A stretch of DNA of 10,633 nucleotides. It comes from Methanobacterium sp. UBA8 (lineage in GTDB: Archaea > Methanobacteriota > Methanobacteria > Methanobacteriales > Methanobacteriaceae). The notes beneath the pieces are model-generated. The model made no database searches. It had not been told where the DNA came from and saw only the letters and a list, made by a program, of their open reading frames with translations. The stretch spans positions 1 to 10,633 of the forward strand of contig DADN01000299.1 of the NCBI GenBank assembly GCA_002509665.1, in the 5' to 3' direction. Positions 1-6,785 of the stretch are shown here, piece by piece (position 1 is the stretch's first letter; every line of letters begins with the position of its first letter). The translations under genes were made by a program, and so were the position numbers.

Positions 1-377
1 GAATTTAGAGCCATCTGAGCAACTTTTTTTACCACTGGGTTTTCATCATTAGATGCTTTTTCAAGTGGACTTATGGCACTCGTATCTCCAGCTCCAGAAA
101 GGCCCACTGCAGCAGCATATCGAACACTTGCCCTTTCATCATTCAATGCTTCGATTAAGGGGGCAATAACTTTTTTATCTTCGAAAACACCAAGCGATAA
201 AGCGGCAGCTTCTCTAACATGACAATCTTCATCTTTTAATGCTTTAATTAAAGGATCTAAAGCTTGGGGGTCTGCTAATTCTGCAAGAAGTTCTGCAGCA
301 TCTTCTTTCCTTCTCCAATCACCATTTTCCAGTTCACCTATAAGATAATCTAAATCTCTATTTTCTGATTCGGCCAA
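1..377 (-). CDS. HEAT-repeat (PBS-lyase-like) protein, C-terminus cut by window edge
   Basis: The frame runs open from 377 to the left edge, giving 125 visible residues without a stop. I place the start at a TTG codon (377-375) because a full AGGAGGT Shine-Dalgarno site lies 6 nt upstream (390-384) and no in-frame ATG fits. A short acidic N-terminus is followed by at least three HEAT-like units of about 31 residues. Each has the pattern [17 protein letters not shown] (about 41-59), [17 protein letters not shown] (72-90) and [16 protein letters not shown] (103-120). Such repeats form an alpha-solenoid used for protein-protein contacts; in archaea the partners are mostly unknown. No catalytic domain is visible, though one could lie beyond the edge. 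It follows the phosphoesterase gene by 68 bp on the same strand, but a palindrome between them may separate transcription. Family call is secure; function unknown. Confidence 0.85.
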   Translation of the reverse strand, partial: MAESENRDLDYLIGELENGDWRRKEDAAELLAELADPQALDPLIKALKDEDCHVREAAALSLGVFEDKKVIAPLIEALNDERASVRYAAAVGLSGAGDTSAISPLEKASNDENPVVKKVAQMALN

Positions 378-403
378 TGCACTACCTCCTAGCTATTATA
401 TTT

Positions 404-423
404 GTTTTTAAACTTTTAAAAAC
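404..423. repeat. 20-bp palindrome between phosphoesterase and HEAT genes
   Basis: The arms GTTTTTAAA (404-412) and TTTAAAAAC (415-423) are perfect reverse complements around a CT centre. The element lies 14-33 nt upstream of the HEAT gene SD site and just after the phosphoesterase stop codon. It could be a terminator hairpin for the upstream gene, or a palindrome covering a TATA-like element (TTTAAAAAC) of the HEAT gene. Only the symmetry is directly seen. Confidence 0.5.
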
Positions 424-445
424 TTATTCATTTTTCTAATATTTT

Positions 446-1024
446 TCATATGATATCATCAATAGTACGCCCACTTAATACGGATTCAGGTTGATTAATC
501 AGGATATCTTTGCCGGTATCTGCCTCATTATCTTTCTTTTTCAAAAGAAGCCAGAATTTCCTGTTTCCTTTTCCTGTACGTATAAGTGCATAGCCTCCCT
601 TAAGTTTATGGCCTTCAAGCCAGATATCTACGTGCCCATTATTAACGGATTCTTCCATATTGACTTCATGTCCCTCTTTTTCATTTAAATTACGGTAAGT
701 ACCAGTATCCCATACAATTACAGTACCTGCACCATAATTTCCTGCGGGAATAATTCCTTCAAAATCGATGTAATCTATAGGATGGTCTTCTGTTGGGACT
801 GCAAGCCTTTTTTGGCCTGGATCTGTAGAAGGCCCCTTAGGAATTGCCCAGGACTTTAAAACACCGTTAACTTCCAATCTGAAATCATAATGGAGTTTAC
901 TTGCATCATGTTTTTGTACTACAAATCTTGGCTTATCTGAGACTTTTTCACTTGTAAACGGCTCGGGGGTTTTTTCAATATCTCTTTTTTCATGATATTT
1001 TTTAAGTGAATCTTCTTTCGCCAT
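446..1024 (-). CDS. Stand-alone LigD-type 3'-phosphoesterase (DNA ligase D N-terminal domain family)
   Basis: A 192-residue protein made only of the phosphoesterase (PE) module that in bacteria is fused to ligase D. The N-terminus (SLKKYHEKRDIEKTPEP, 6-22) is the usual lead-in. The core has RFVVQKHDASKLHYDFRLE (33-51), LKSWAIPKGPS (56-66), EDHPIDY (79-85) and EGIIPAGNYGAGTVIVWD (89-106). His39, His45, Asp47, Arg49, His81 and Tyr85 match the metal and phosphate site known from Pseudomonas LigD-PE with a constant offset of three residues, so the active site looks intact. The known family reaction is Mn-dependent trimming of 3' ribonucleotides and 3'-phosphates at DNA ends. SD site GAGGGT (1036-1031) lies 6 nt before the ATG. 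No Ku, polymerase or ligase domain is in the window, so use in end joining or repair is an inference. Archaeal stand-alone PE proteins are already known. Confidence 0.93.
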   Translation of the reverse strand: MAKEDSLKKYHEKRDIEKTPEPFTSEKVSDKPRFVVQKHDASKLHYDFRLEVNGVLKSWAIPKGPSTDPGQKRLAVPTEDHPIDYIDFEGIIPAGNYGAGTVIVWDTGTYRNLNEKEGHEVNMEESVNNGHVDIWLEGHKLKGGYALIRTGKGNRKFWLLLKKKDNEADTGKDILINQPESVLSGRTIDDII

Positions 1025-1058
1025 ATTAGCACCCTCTTAAAAATTTTCGAAAAATGAG

Positions 1059-1077
1059 GATTTTATATTATAAAATC
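1059..1077. promoter_or_regulatory. 19-bp palindrome over TATA-like sequence, phosphoesterase gene
   Basis: The arms GATTTTATA and TATAAAATC (1059-1067 and 1069-1077) are perfect around a single T, 35-53 nt upstream of the phosphoesterase ATG. The sequence offers a TATA-like element on both strands. A TATA box here would start transcription near 1040 and leave a leader of roughly 16 nt that still includes the SD site. A second TATA-like run (AATATTATAATAG on the minus strand, 1079-1091) is an alternative. A smaller palindrome TTTTCGAAAA lies at 1044-1053. The promoter assignment is inference. Confidence 0.35.
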
Positions 1078-1145
1078 TATTATAATATTTGGAAAAGAGA
1101 TTTAATAAAAATTAATATTTTTGTTTGCTGTCTATTAATTTAATA

Positions 1146-1218
1146 TAAAAACTGAAAAATAGAAAATAAAGATTTATATGGATATATGTTCTTAAATAGT
1201 GTTTAAAAAAGCTTTTTT
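1146..1218 (-). terminator. U-rich termination region after the flavoprotein gene
   Basis: On the minus strand the 3' end of the flavoprotein gene is a perfect palindrome, AAAAAAGCTTTTTT (1205-1218), whose T run overlaps the TAA stop. Further down come several more T tracts (TTTATTTTC, ATTTTTC, GTTTTTA, about 1172-1146). Serial U tracts of this kind are typical archaeal terminators and need no hairpin. The exact end point cannot be read. Confidence 0.4.
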
Positions 1219-1895
1219 AGATCGGAAGGATGCCCTAAAACTTCTATGCCTTCAAAGTCATAGAGCTTCTTGGTGTTTTCAATGTCAATTTCTCTCATGT
1301 GAATGGTAATTATTTTCCCTGCAGAAATCGCTGAAAAGGGGCATGCTGCTGCACATGCACCGCAGCCTTCACATTTAAGGAGATCTATTTCAACCCCTGG
1401 AGTTATTGCATTGCCTGGGCAAGTTGCTGCAGCGGCACACGGTTCACATTTTTGACATGTATTTAATTCAAGTTTAGATGGTAGTACGGTTTCAACATCA
1501 CCTGATTCAAGGTCTACAGGGATTATACATGTTTTAACACCACCTTTTCCAGATTGTGCGACTGCATTTGTAACCAGTGAATCTGCAATACCGCCCACAA
1601 TTTTTCCAATGGTGTTTGAAGTTGCAGGGGATACAATGAGCAGATCATATTTTCCCAGTGAAAATCGTCCTGTTATGGGATAGCTGAATCTCTGATCTTT
1701 TTCTCGAATTAATTCGTTATAATATCCGCCAGTTATTGTTTCTATTCTTTCATAAAGTCCGTACATTTTGAGAACTTCTTCTCCAGCGGCTGAAAGCAAA
1801 ACAGTTACATCATGCTTTGTCATTAGCTGTTCCACTAATTCAACACTGTCTGAAAGTAAGTGGCCTGCTCCTGTAATTCCAAAGGCTATTTTCAT
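1203..1895 (-). CDS. MJ0208-family flavoprotein with 2x[4Fe-4S] ferredoxin domain; dihydromethanopterin reductase (acceptor)-like
   Basis: A 230-residue protein with two parts. Residues 1-140 form a Rossmann-like flavoprotein fold related to FMN-binding decarboxylases: ITGAGHLL (7-14) near the N-terminus and [22 protein letters not shown] (86-107) as the flavin-site segment. Residues 147-186 form a ferredoxin-like region with cysteines 147, 150, 153, 159 and 175, 178, 181, 185, each group ending in Cys-Pro. The second group is a canonical CX2CX2CX3CP; the first has a longer gap, CX2CX2CX5CP. This architecture is that of the archaeoflavoprotein/DmrB group, where the Methanosarcina member reduces dihydromethanopterin to tetrahydromethanopterin with FMN. 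Whether this protein does so is inferred; another flavin redox partner role is possible. SD site GAGGAG lies 5 nt upstream of the ATG (1906-1901). It sits next to glyA, another methanopterin enzyme, but with its own likely promoter. Confidence 0.85.
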   Translation of the reverse strand: MKIAFGITGAGHLLSDSVELVEQLMTKHDVTVLLSAAGEEVLKMYGLYERIETITGGYYNELIREKDQRFSYPITGRFSLGKYDLLIVSPATSNTIGKIVGGIADSLVTNAVAQSGKGGVKTCIIPVDLESGDVETVLPSKLELNTCQKCEPCAAAATCPGNAITPGVEIDLLKCEGCGACAAACPFSAISAGKIITIHMREIDIENTKKLYDFEGIEVLGHPSDLKKLF

Positions 1896-1959
1896 TCAAT
1901 CTCCTCATAAATATTAAAATTGTAAACTTTAATTTGTTCAATATATGAGGAAAGTGATA

Positions 1960-1994
1960 TTTATAAAATTAGATGATTGATTTGAAATTGATTT
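1960..1994 (-). promoter_or_regulatory. Probable flavoprotein-gene promoter with paired upstream repeat
   Basis: Read on the minus strand, a TATA-like TTTTATAAA (1968-1960) lies 65 nt before the ATG and would start transcription near 1938, leaving a leader of about 43 nt. Immediately upstream AAATCAAT occurs twice (1994-1987 and 1983-1976) at 11-bp spacing, about one helical turn, where a BRE or activator would bind. Position and motif are suggestive only. Confidence 0.35.
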
Positions 1995-2017
1995 AGGTTT
2001 AAATTGAGATTTAGAAA

Positions 2018-2071
2018 AAATATTGAAAAGTTAAAAAAGTGGAAAAAATTGATTTCTTTTTAGAAATCAAT
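2018..2071 (-). terminator. glyA terminator: 10-bp hairpin containing the stop codon plus serial T tracts
   Basis: On the minus strand ATTGATTTCT, loop AAAA, AGAAATCAAT (2071-2048) is a perfect 10-bp stem, followed directly by TTTTT (2047-2043) and then CCACTTTTTTAACTTTTC. The stem is low in GC (two pairs). The glyA TAA stop (2062-2060) lies in the loop and arm, and the last three sense codons form one arm. Strong terminator candidate. Confidence 0.65.
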
Positions 2072-3328
2072 GTATTTGTAAGCTAAATCTTCTCTGAAAC
2101 AGTAGTGTACAGTGTTGTACTGGTTCATAAATTCTGTAACTTCAGCTTTAACGTCTTTACCTTCCATGGCTACTTTTTTGATGAACTCTGCAACTTCTTC
2201 CATTTGAGCTTCTTTTAATCCACGGCGGGTTATTTCCTGTGTACCAACCCTTATACCTGATGGGTCATCGGTCCGTTTACGGTCGTCCCATGGGAGTAAG
2301 TTCTTGTTGAGAATAATGTTGTTAGCTTCCATGTCTTTTGCCATTTTAGCTGCACTGCCTATTTTCTTAACGTCCATAGCTACCTGGTGAGATTCTGTAA
2401 ATCCTAGGTCTTCACAGAGAACATCAAAGCCAAGTTCGTAAAGGCTCTGTGCAAGAGCTTTAGCGTTTTTAATTATCTGTTTTGCATAATCTTCACCAAA
2501 CTCAAGCATCTCTGCTAAACTTATGCCTAATGCGGCTACATGGTGAAGGTGATGGTTACTTACAACTCCAGGGAATACAGCGGTATCTATTTTGTTTTTT
2601 ATATCTTCTTTACAGAGGATCATACCACCTTGAGGGCCTGGGAATGTCTTGTGGGTACTTCCCGCAAGAATATCAGCTCCTTCTTTAAGAGGGTCCTGGA
2701 ATTGGCCACCAGCTATAAGACCGAGTACGTGTGCTCCGTCGTACATAACTTTTGCACCTACTTCATCTGCAGCTTCACGTGCATCTTCTACTGGGTGAGG
2801 GAATAAGAATAAACTACCGCCAAGAAGAACCATTTTTGGCTTGTTTTTTATAATTTCTTTTTTCATTGCATCTGCATCGATGTTCATTGTGTCGCTGTTA
2901 AAAGGGTGTGATTTAATCCTTAAACCCCTTATTCCGGCAGCACTAACTTCTGCATGGCTTATGTGACCACCTACAGGCACATTTAGGGCCATGAGAAGGT
3001 CATTATAATTTGTAAGGGCAAAAAATGAGGCTAAGTTTGCAACAACTCCTGAATTTGGCTGTACATTAGCATGTTCAGCGTTAAACAGTTTTTTGGATAG
3101 ATCAATTGTTAAGTTTTCAATTGTGTCTATGTATTCGCAGCCTTCATAGAGCCTTTCGCATGGTAAACCTTCTGCATATCTGTGGGATAGGTCTGATGCT
3201 AGAGCTTCCCTTACGTCTATACTGGTTATATTTTCACTTGCAATTAAGTTTATACTATTTTCCATCCATTGGTGATGTTCTTTAGTAACTTCTTTGATTT
3301 TAAGAGCATATTTTTGATTTTCGTACAT
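2060..3328 (-). CDS. glyA: Serine hydroxymethyltransferase, archaeal tetrahydromethanopterin-type
   Basis: A PLP enzyme converting serine plus a tetrahydropterin (tetrahydromethanopterin in methanogens) to glycine and the methylene-pterin; cytoplasmic. The chosen start gives 422 residues, normal for the family. Landmarks: NLIASEN (27-33), [14 protein letters not shown] (51-64), YDGAH (196-200) with Asp197 under the PLP ring and His200, [12 protein letters not shown] (224-235) with the Schiff-base Lys227, and [14 protein letters not shown] (357-370) with carboxylate-binding Arg360. I chose ATG 3328 because archaeal GlyA proteins begin about this far ahead of the NLIASEN motif and GGAGGAC (3340-3334) precedes it at 7 nt. 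A further in-frame ATG at 3379 would add 17 residues and also has its own SD, GGAGG (3390-3386), at 6 nt. Adjacent to the Dmr-like flavoprotein, but each gene has its own signals. Confidence 0.96.
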   Translation of the reverse strand: MYENQKYALKIKEVTKEHHQWMENSINLIASENITSIDVREALASDLSHRYAEGLPCERLYEGCEYIDTIENLTIDLSKKLFNAEHANVQPNSGVVANLASFFALTNYNDLLMALNVPVGGHISHAEVSAAGIRGLRIKSHPFNSDTMNIDADAMKKEIIKNKPKMVLLGGSLFLFPHPVEDAREAADEVGAKVMYDGAHVLGLIAGGQFQDPLKEGADILAGSTHKTFPGPQGGMILCKEDIKNKIDTAVFPGVVSNHHLHHVAALGISLAEMLEFGEDYAKQIIKNAKALAQSLYELGFDVLCEDLGFTESHQVAMDVKKIGSAAKMAKDMEANNIILNKNLLPWDDRKRTDDPSGIRVGTQEITRRGLKEAQMEEVAEFIKKVAMEGKDVKAEVTEFMNQYNTVHYCFREDLAYKYIDF

Positions 3329-3413
3329 TAATTGTCCTCCGTTTTTCACATCAGGAGTACATTTTTCATCTTTAAACATTGATTGCCTCCGAGTAAATGT
3401 AACTAAGTAGCTT

Positions 3414-3448
3414 TACATAACTATGTATAAAATAAATGAGTATAAATA
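3414..3448 (-). promoter_or_regulatory. Probable glyA promoter with palindrome at the start site
   Basis: A minus-strand TATA-like TATTTATA (3448-3441), preceded by a purine-rich GAAAG, predicts initiation near 3418. That point falls inside a perfect palindrome, TACATA-AC-TATGTA (3414-3427), so a repressor there would block initiation. A second pair, ATGTAA (3397-3402) and TTACAT (3413-3418), overlaps it. The promoter call is inference; the symmetry is direct. Confidence 0.4.
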
Positions 3449-3580
3449 CTTTCAAAGTTGAGTACTTAATCACTGAAAATTCTGATTTTTATTGAAATAG
3501 TGGTATGATTTTTCTTAAAAAACTGAATTCTGCAAAATTAAAAGTATTTTGATAAATTAAAAATATAAAATAAATTAATA

Positions 3581-4267
3581 TCACGTTTCCATGAATAATT
3601 TTTTAGTTCTCATTTCTTCTAAGTTGGATATTATACGGGATAATTCACTTGCAGGGATAGCAACCATAATATCTTCGGGGCTAATATCCATATGCTGTCT
3701 TGAGCCCACATCTCCAAATCCGTAGGTGACTTTCCCGGTCATATAAGGAACTGCAGCCATTGAACTGCATATTGGCCCTGAATCGGCACCTAAACCATGT
3801 GCACCAGAATCATATGCATTTGCATGGAGTATTTCCATTCCCTGTTTTGCATTGCAGACTACAAATATCACGTCTGGTTCAAATTCTGCCTTCACAAGTG
3901 GGGCAAAGATAACAGCATTAAAAATTTCGTATTCTACATTTAGATTATTTTTCCACGAACGTTGAACTGCGGGAATGTTCTTGTAAACCCCCATTGGGAC
4001 TAAAAATGCACCGCTTTGCATGTTTGCAGGGAATTCCTTCGGGTCTTTAAGTCCAGAATATCTTGCACCGCCCATACATTCCTCTTCCTCAGCAGTTGCA
4101 TAAAATGTTTCGCCGTGCATGGCCTTGTCTAGTTTGGCGCAAAATCTAGATTTACCTTCTTCCTTTTCAATATCCCTTGGTTCTTTTACAGACCATTTCA
4201 TGGCGACTGGATCATTTTCTAATTCTAAAATTTCCTTTAATTTATTTCCAAGTTCATTGTAGTCCAT
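3581..4267 (-). CDS. DUF169 family protein
   Basis: With the start at ATG 4267 the protein has 228 residues. That codon has a GAGGGAT SD site (4279-4273) and gives the MDYNELGNKLKEILELE N-terminus usual in this family. The longer frame from ATG 4336 has no SD, and its ATG lies inside an inverted repeat. Recognisable segments are PVAMKWS (20-26), RFCAKLDKA (41-49), FYATAEEEECMGG (55-67) and GADSGPICSSM (160-170). Four cysteines (43, 64, 138, 167) sit in these and the VVCNAKQG segment. The family is common in methanogens and other anaerobes and has no established function; a metal or cluster role for the cysteines is speculation. No transmembrane segment or signal peptide is seen. It lies between glyA and hdrA, separated from both by spacers of about 200 bp (to the glyA start at 3379) and about 380 bp, so it is probably transcribed alone. 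Confidence 0.85.
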   Translation of the reverse strand: MDYNELGNKLKEILELENDPVAMKWSVKEPRDIEKEEGKSRFCAKLDKAMHGETFYATAEEEECMGGARYSGLKDPKEFPANMQSGAFLVPMGVYKNIPAVQRSWKNNLNVEYEIFNAVIFAPLVKAEFEPDVIFVVCNAKQGMEILHANAYDSGAHGLGADSGPICSSMAAVPYMTGKVTYGFGDVGSRQHMDISPEDIMVAIPASELSRIISNLEEMRTKKLFMET

Positions 4268-4547
4268 GTTTAATCCCTCATTCCCAGAAAAATTTCTCAA
4301 AAACAAATCCTGTTTTAAACTGTCAAAAAAATTCATGATTTTTGATAATTTAATACATTTGATCTTAAATTTATAACGGGATGATATATACTTTTTGGAA
4401 AAAAAGGGGCTTATAGTTAAAATGAGTATTTTTAAATGTATTATAGATATTTCAGCCGTAAAAATGGTTTAAATTTTGCTTAAACACTTTAAACGGGTAT
4501 ATTAACAGAAAATAAGTAGAATAATCAGGAGGGGACTACACGAGGAT

Positions 4548-4592
4548 ATGAACACTAAATCAGTAAAAAGAGCAGTTAAAATAGCCAATTAG
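4548..4592 (+). other. 14-codon plus-strand mini-ORF with strong SD-like sequence
   Basis: ATG at 4548 opens a 14-residue peptide (MNTKSVKRAVKIAN) ending in TAG at 4590. Upstream are AGGAGGGG (4527-4534, 13 nt before the ATG, longer than ideal) and a closer GAGG (4542-4545, 2 nt before it). A TATA-like GTATATTA lies at 4498-4505. It is basic and too short to assign to a family. It could be a peptide, the start of a decayed gene, or chance. Confidence 0.2.
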
Positions 4593-4607
4593 TTAAAAAT
4601 AGTTCGT

Positions 4608-4643
4608 AAAATAAAAATAAAAGATAAGGAATAATATTCCTTA
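4608..4643 (-). terminator. hdrA terminator hairpin
   Basis: Two bases after the hdrA TAG stop (4648-4646), the minus strand reads TAAGGAATA-T-TATTCCTTA (4643-4625). This perfect 9-bp inverted repeat would fold as a 7-bp stem with a 5-nt loop. It is followed by TCTTTTATTTTTATTTTAC. Stem plus T-rich tail is a classic intrinsic terminator shape. Confidence 0.65.
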
Positions 4644-4645
4644 AT

Positions 4646-6634
4646 CTATTTGGATTGTGCTCCGGTTCCGCCCATTGCAGCTTCAATCTGAGCCATAATC
4701 TGGTCAGTTTTGAAGTGGCTCTGGTCCATTGCTCCAGATGGACATGCTGCAGCGCATGTTCCACATCCGTGGCAGAGAGCTATGTTAACAGTTGCATGGC
4801 CTTCGTCTATTGCTAGAGCTCCGTATGGACAGAGTTCTACACAAACTGCACATGCACCACATACGTCTTCATCAGTGTATGCAGTAATTGGTTCAATTTC
4901 CACTTCACCTTTAACCATTGGAATCGCTGCTCTTGCTGCAGCACCTGATGCTTGTGCTACGGAGTCAGGAATATCTTTTGGTCCTTGTGCTACACCTGCA
5001 AGGAATACACCTTCAGTGAGTGTGTCTACAGGCCTGAGTTTTGGGTGAGCTTCCATTAAGAAACCGTCTGCACTCTTGGAGAGTCCGATGGTCTGTCTTA
5101 ATTCGTTAGCACCTGCTGGTGGTACGAGTCCAGCTGCGAGTACAACCATATCATAGTTGTATTCAGTTACTCTTCCAATTAAGCTGTCTTCTGCCCTTAC
5201 TGTAAGGGTTTCGTCAGGGTTTCCGAGAATTGCTGCTGGTCGGCCTCTAACAAATTTGATACCGTATTTTTCTTGTGACCGTTTGTAGAACTCTTCGAAT
5301 CCTTTACCGAATGCTCTTATATCCATGTAGTAAATGGTGACTTCGGTGTCTGGTTCGTGATCTTTAACGAGCTGAGCGTTTTTCATGGAGTGCATACAGC
5401 AAACCCTTGAACAGTACTCGTTACCGACTTTTTCGTCCCTTGAACCGACACATAATACGAATGCAACGCTTTTTGGGTGTTTACCGTCAGATGGTTTTAA
5501 TACGTGACCTTCTGTTGGACCTGATGCGTTAATCATCCTTTCGATTTCTAATCCGGTGATAACGTTCGCGTTATCAGCATATCCGTATTCGAGTTTTTCG
5601 TTTGCGTCGAACTGGTCGTAACCGGTTGCAACGATGATTGTACCGATGTCGAGTTCAACTTCTTCAGCTACCTGGTCGTGCTGAACTGCTCCTCTTTCAC
5701 ATATCTGGTTACAGAGACCACATTCAATACAGTAGTCTTTGTCGATTGTAGCAAGTAAAGGTACTGCTTGAGGGAATGGGATGTATGCTGCTTTGACCAT
5801 ACCAATTCCTTCGTCGAAGTAGTTTGGTATTTCTATTGGACAAACATCTACACAGGATCCGCATCCTACACAGAGGTCTTCGTCTACATATCTTGGTTTT
5901 CTTTCTACGGTTACTTTGAAGTTACCTATGTATCCATCTACATCTTTAACTTCTGAGTAAGCGAGTAATTCAATATTTTCGTGTTTTCCTGCATCCACCA
6001 TTTTAGGTGCGAGGATACACATTGAACAATCGAGAGTTGGGAATGTTTTATCTAACTGAGCCATTCTTCCCCCAATGGTTGGGTTCTTTTCGACTAAGTA
6101 AGTTTTGAATCCCATGTCAGCTAAATCAAGAGCTGACTGAATACCTGCAACTCCACCACCGATAACCATAGCAGTGTTTGTAACGCTAACTGTTTCGGCT
6201 TCTAGAGCTTCTAATAATCTTGCTTTTGCAACTGCCATTCTTGTTAAGTCTTTTGCTTTTTCAGTTGCTGCTTCAGGTTCATCCATGTGTACCCATGAAT
6301 CGTGTTCTCTTAAGTTTGCAAACTCAAATAAGAATGGGTTTAATCCTGCTTCTTTTACACATCTTCTGAATGTTGGCTCGTGGAGCCTTGGTGAACATGC
6401 TGCTACTACTACTCTGTTTAAGCCCTTTTCTTTAATGTCCTTCTGGATCTTTTCCTGACCTGGGTCTGAACAGAAATATTTGTATTCTTCAGCTACAACT
6501 ACGTTTGGAAGTGTGGCTGCATAATCTTTGACTGCCACTACGTCAACAACACCACCGATGTTGATACCGCAGTGACAAACATATACTCCAATTCTAGGTT
6601 CTTCACTAGTTTCTACTTTTTTTTCTTCTGCCAT
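4646..6634 (-). CDS. hdrA: CoB-CoM heterodisulfide reductase subunit A (HdrA)
   Basis: The 662-residue FAD/iron-sulfur subunit of the soluble HdrABC complex. With MvhAGD it bifurcates electrons from H2 to ferredoxin and the CoM-CoB heterodisulfide. An N-terminal Cys domain carries CHCG (20-23), Cys55 and Cys80. The FAD Rossmann motif VIGGGVAG is at 157-164, with [15 protein letters not shown] (186-200) and CSMC (203-206). An inserted ferredoxin has cysteines 255/258/261/265 and 302/305/308/312. LCVGSRD (394-400) with YCSRVCC (407-413) follows, and a C-terminal ferredoxin has cysteines 592/595/598/602 and 621/624/627/631. All expected cysteines are present; none is replaced by an in-frame UGA. 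I start at ATG 6634 (MAEEKK) because the upstream ATG at 6649 would place the AGGTGAT SD inside the gene. hdrB and hdrC are not in the window, as is usual in Methanobacteriales. Confidence 0.97.
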   Translation of the reverse strand: MAEEKKVETSEEPRIGVYVCHCGINIGGVVDVVAVKDYAATLPNVVVAEEYKYFCSDPGQEKIQKDIKEKGLNRVVVAACSPRLHEPTFRRCVKEAGLNPFLFEFANLREHDSWVHMDEPEAATEKAKDLTRMAVAKARLLEALEAETVSVTNTAMVIGGGVAGIQSALDLADMGFKTYLVEKNPTIGGRMAQLDKTFPTLDCSMCILAPKMVDAGKHENIELLAYSEVKDVDGYIGNFKVTVERKPRYVDEDLCVGCGSCVDVCPIEIPNYFDEGIGMVKAAYIPFPQAVPLLATIDKDYCIECGLCNQICERGAVQHDQVAEEVELDIGTIIVATGYDQFDANEKLEYGYADNANVITGLEIERMINASGPTEGHVLKPSDGKHPKSVAFVLCVGSRDEKVGNEYCSRVCCMHSMKNAQLVKDHEPDTEVTIYYMDIRAFGKGFEEFYKRSQEKYGIKFVRGRPAAILGNPDETLTVRAEDSLIGRVTEYNYDMVVLAAGLVPPAGANELRQTIGLSKSADGFLMEAHPKLRPVDTLTEGVFLAGVAQGPKDIPDSVAQASGAAARAAIPMVKGEVEIEPITAYTDEDVCGACAVCVELCPYGALAIDEGHATVNIALCHGCGTCAAACPSGAMDQSHFKTDQIMAQIEAAMGGTGAQSK

Positions 6635-6645
6635 TAGATCACCTT

Positions 6646-6657
6646 TCACATATGTGA
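6646..6657. repeat. 12-bp perfect palindrome abutting the hdrA Shine-Dalgarno site
   Basis: TCACATATGTGA (6646-6657) is its own reverse complement and ends 2 nt from the AGGTGAT SD site of hdrA (6644-6638). It would be transcribed within the leader. It could act as a DNA operator or as a short RNA structure next to the ribosome site. Confidence 0.45.
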
Positions 6658-6733
6658 GAATGATTTTTATGTATATGGGTGTAGGTCTATCAACGATACA
6701 GATAAACTTTTCTATTTATTTTTTTATACAAAG

Positions 6734-6780
6734 TTTATATATGAGAACATTGAAGGCCTGCTGTTTTTCCCTAAGGGAAA
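6734..6780 (-). promoter_or_regulatory. Probable hdrA promoter with upstream palindrome
   Basis: TATATAAA on the minus strand (6741-6734) is a near-consensus archaeal TATA box. It predicts initiation around 6711 and a leader of about 75 nt. Twenty-five bases upstream is a perfect palindrome, TTTCCCT-A-AGGGAAA (6766-6780), GC-richer than its surroundings and placed where an operator or activator site would lie. A weaker alternative TATA (AAGTTTATC, 6709-6701) is closer to the gene. Confidence 0.45.
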
Positions 6781-6785
6781 TTTAT

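Larger units (their letters stand above)
4268..4645. other. Intergenic region between DUF169 and hdrA genes
   Basis: This 378-bp spacer holds the DUF169 leader, with a 7-bp inverted repeat TCAAAAA/TTTTTGA (4323-4329, 4339-4345) and a TATA-like TTATAAATTT on the minus strand (about 4376-4367). A small inverted repeat GTTTAA/TTAAAC lies at 4467-4485. Then come a plus-strand mini-ORF (listed separately) and the hdrA terminator at its right end. No tRNA or longer gene is seen. Confidence 0.5.

Noticed and set aside
2482..2806. Plus-strand ORFs opposite glyA
   Set aside because: They lie wholly antisense to a well-conserved enzyme and have no SD or recognisable domain.
4337..4645. tRNA or other stable RNA gene in the DUF169-hdrA spacer
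   Set aside because: No cloverleaf, T-loop GTTCRA context or GC-rich structured stretch is visible, unlike stable RNAs expected in such an AT-rich genome.
4576..4764. 62-codon minus-strand ORF overlapping the hdrA 3' end
   Set aside because: It overlaps the strongly conserved HdrA C-terminus in another frame and runs through the terminator hairpin.
5395..5430. Selenocysteine in HdrA near the YCSRVCC motif
   Set aside because: All relevant positions are cysteine codons and there is no in-frame UGA.
6635..6649. HdrA start at ATG 6649
   Set aside because: It would put the AGGTGAT SD site within the coding sequence and leave the gene without its own; MAEEKK at 6634 fits the family.
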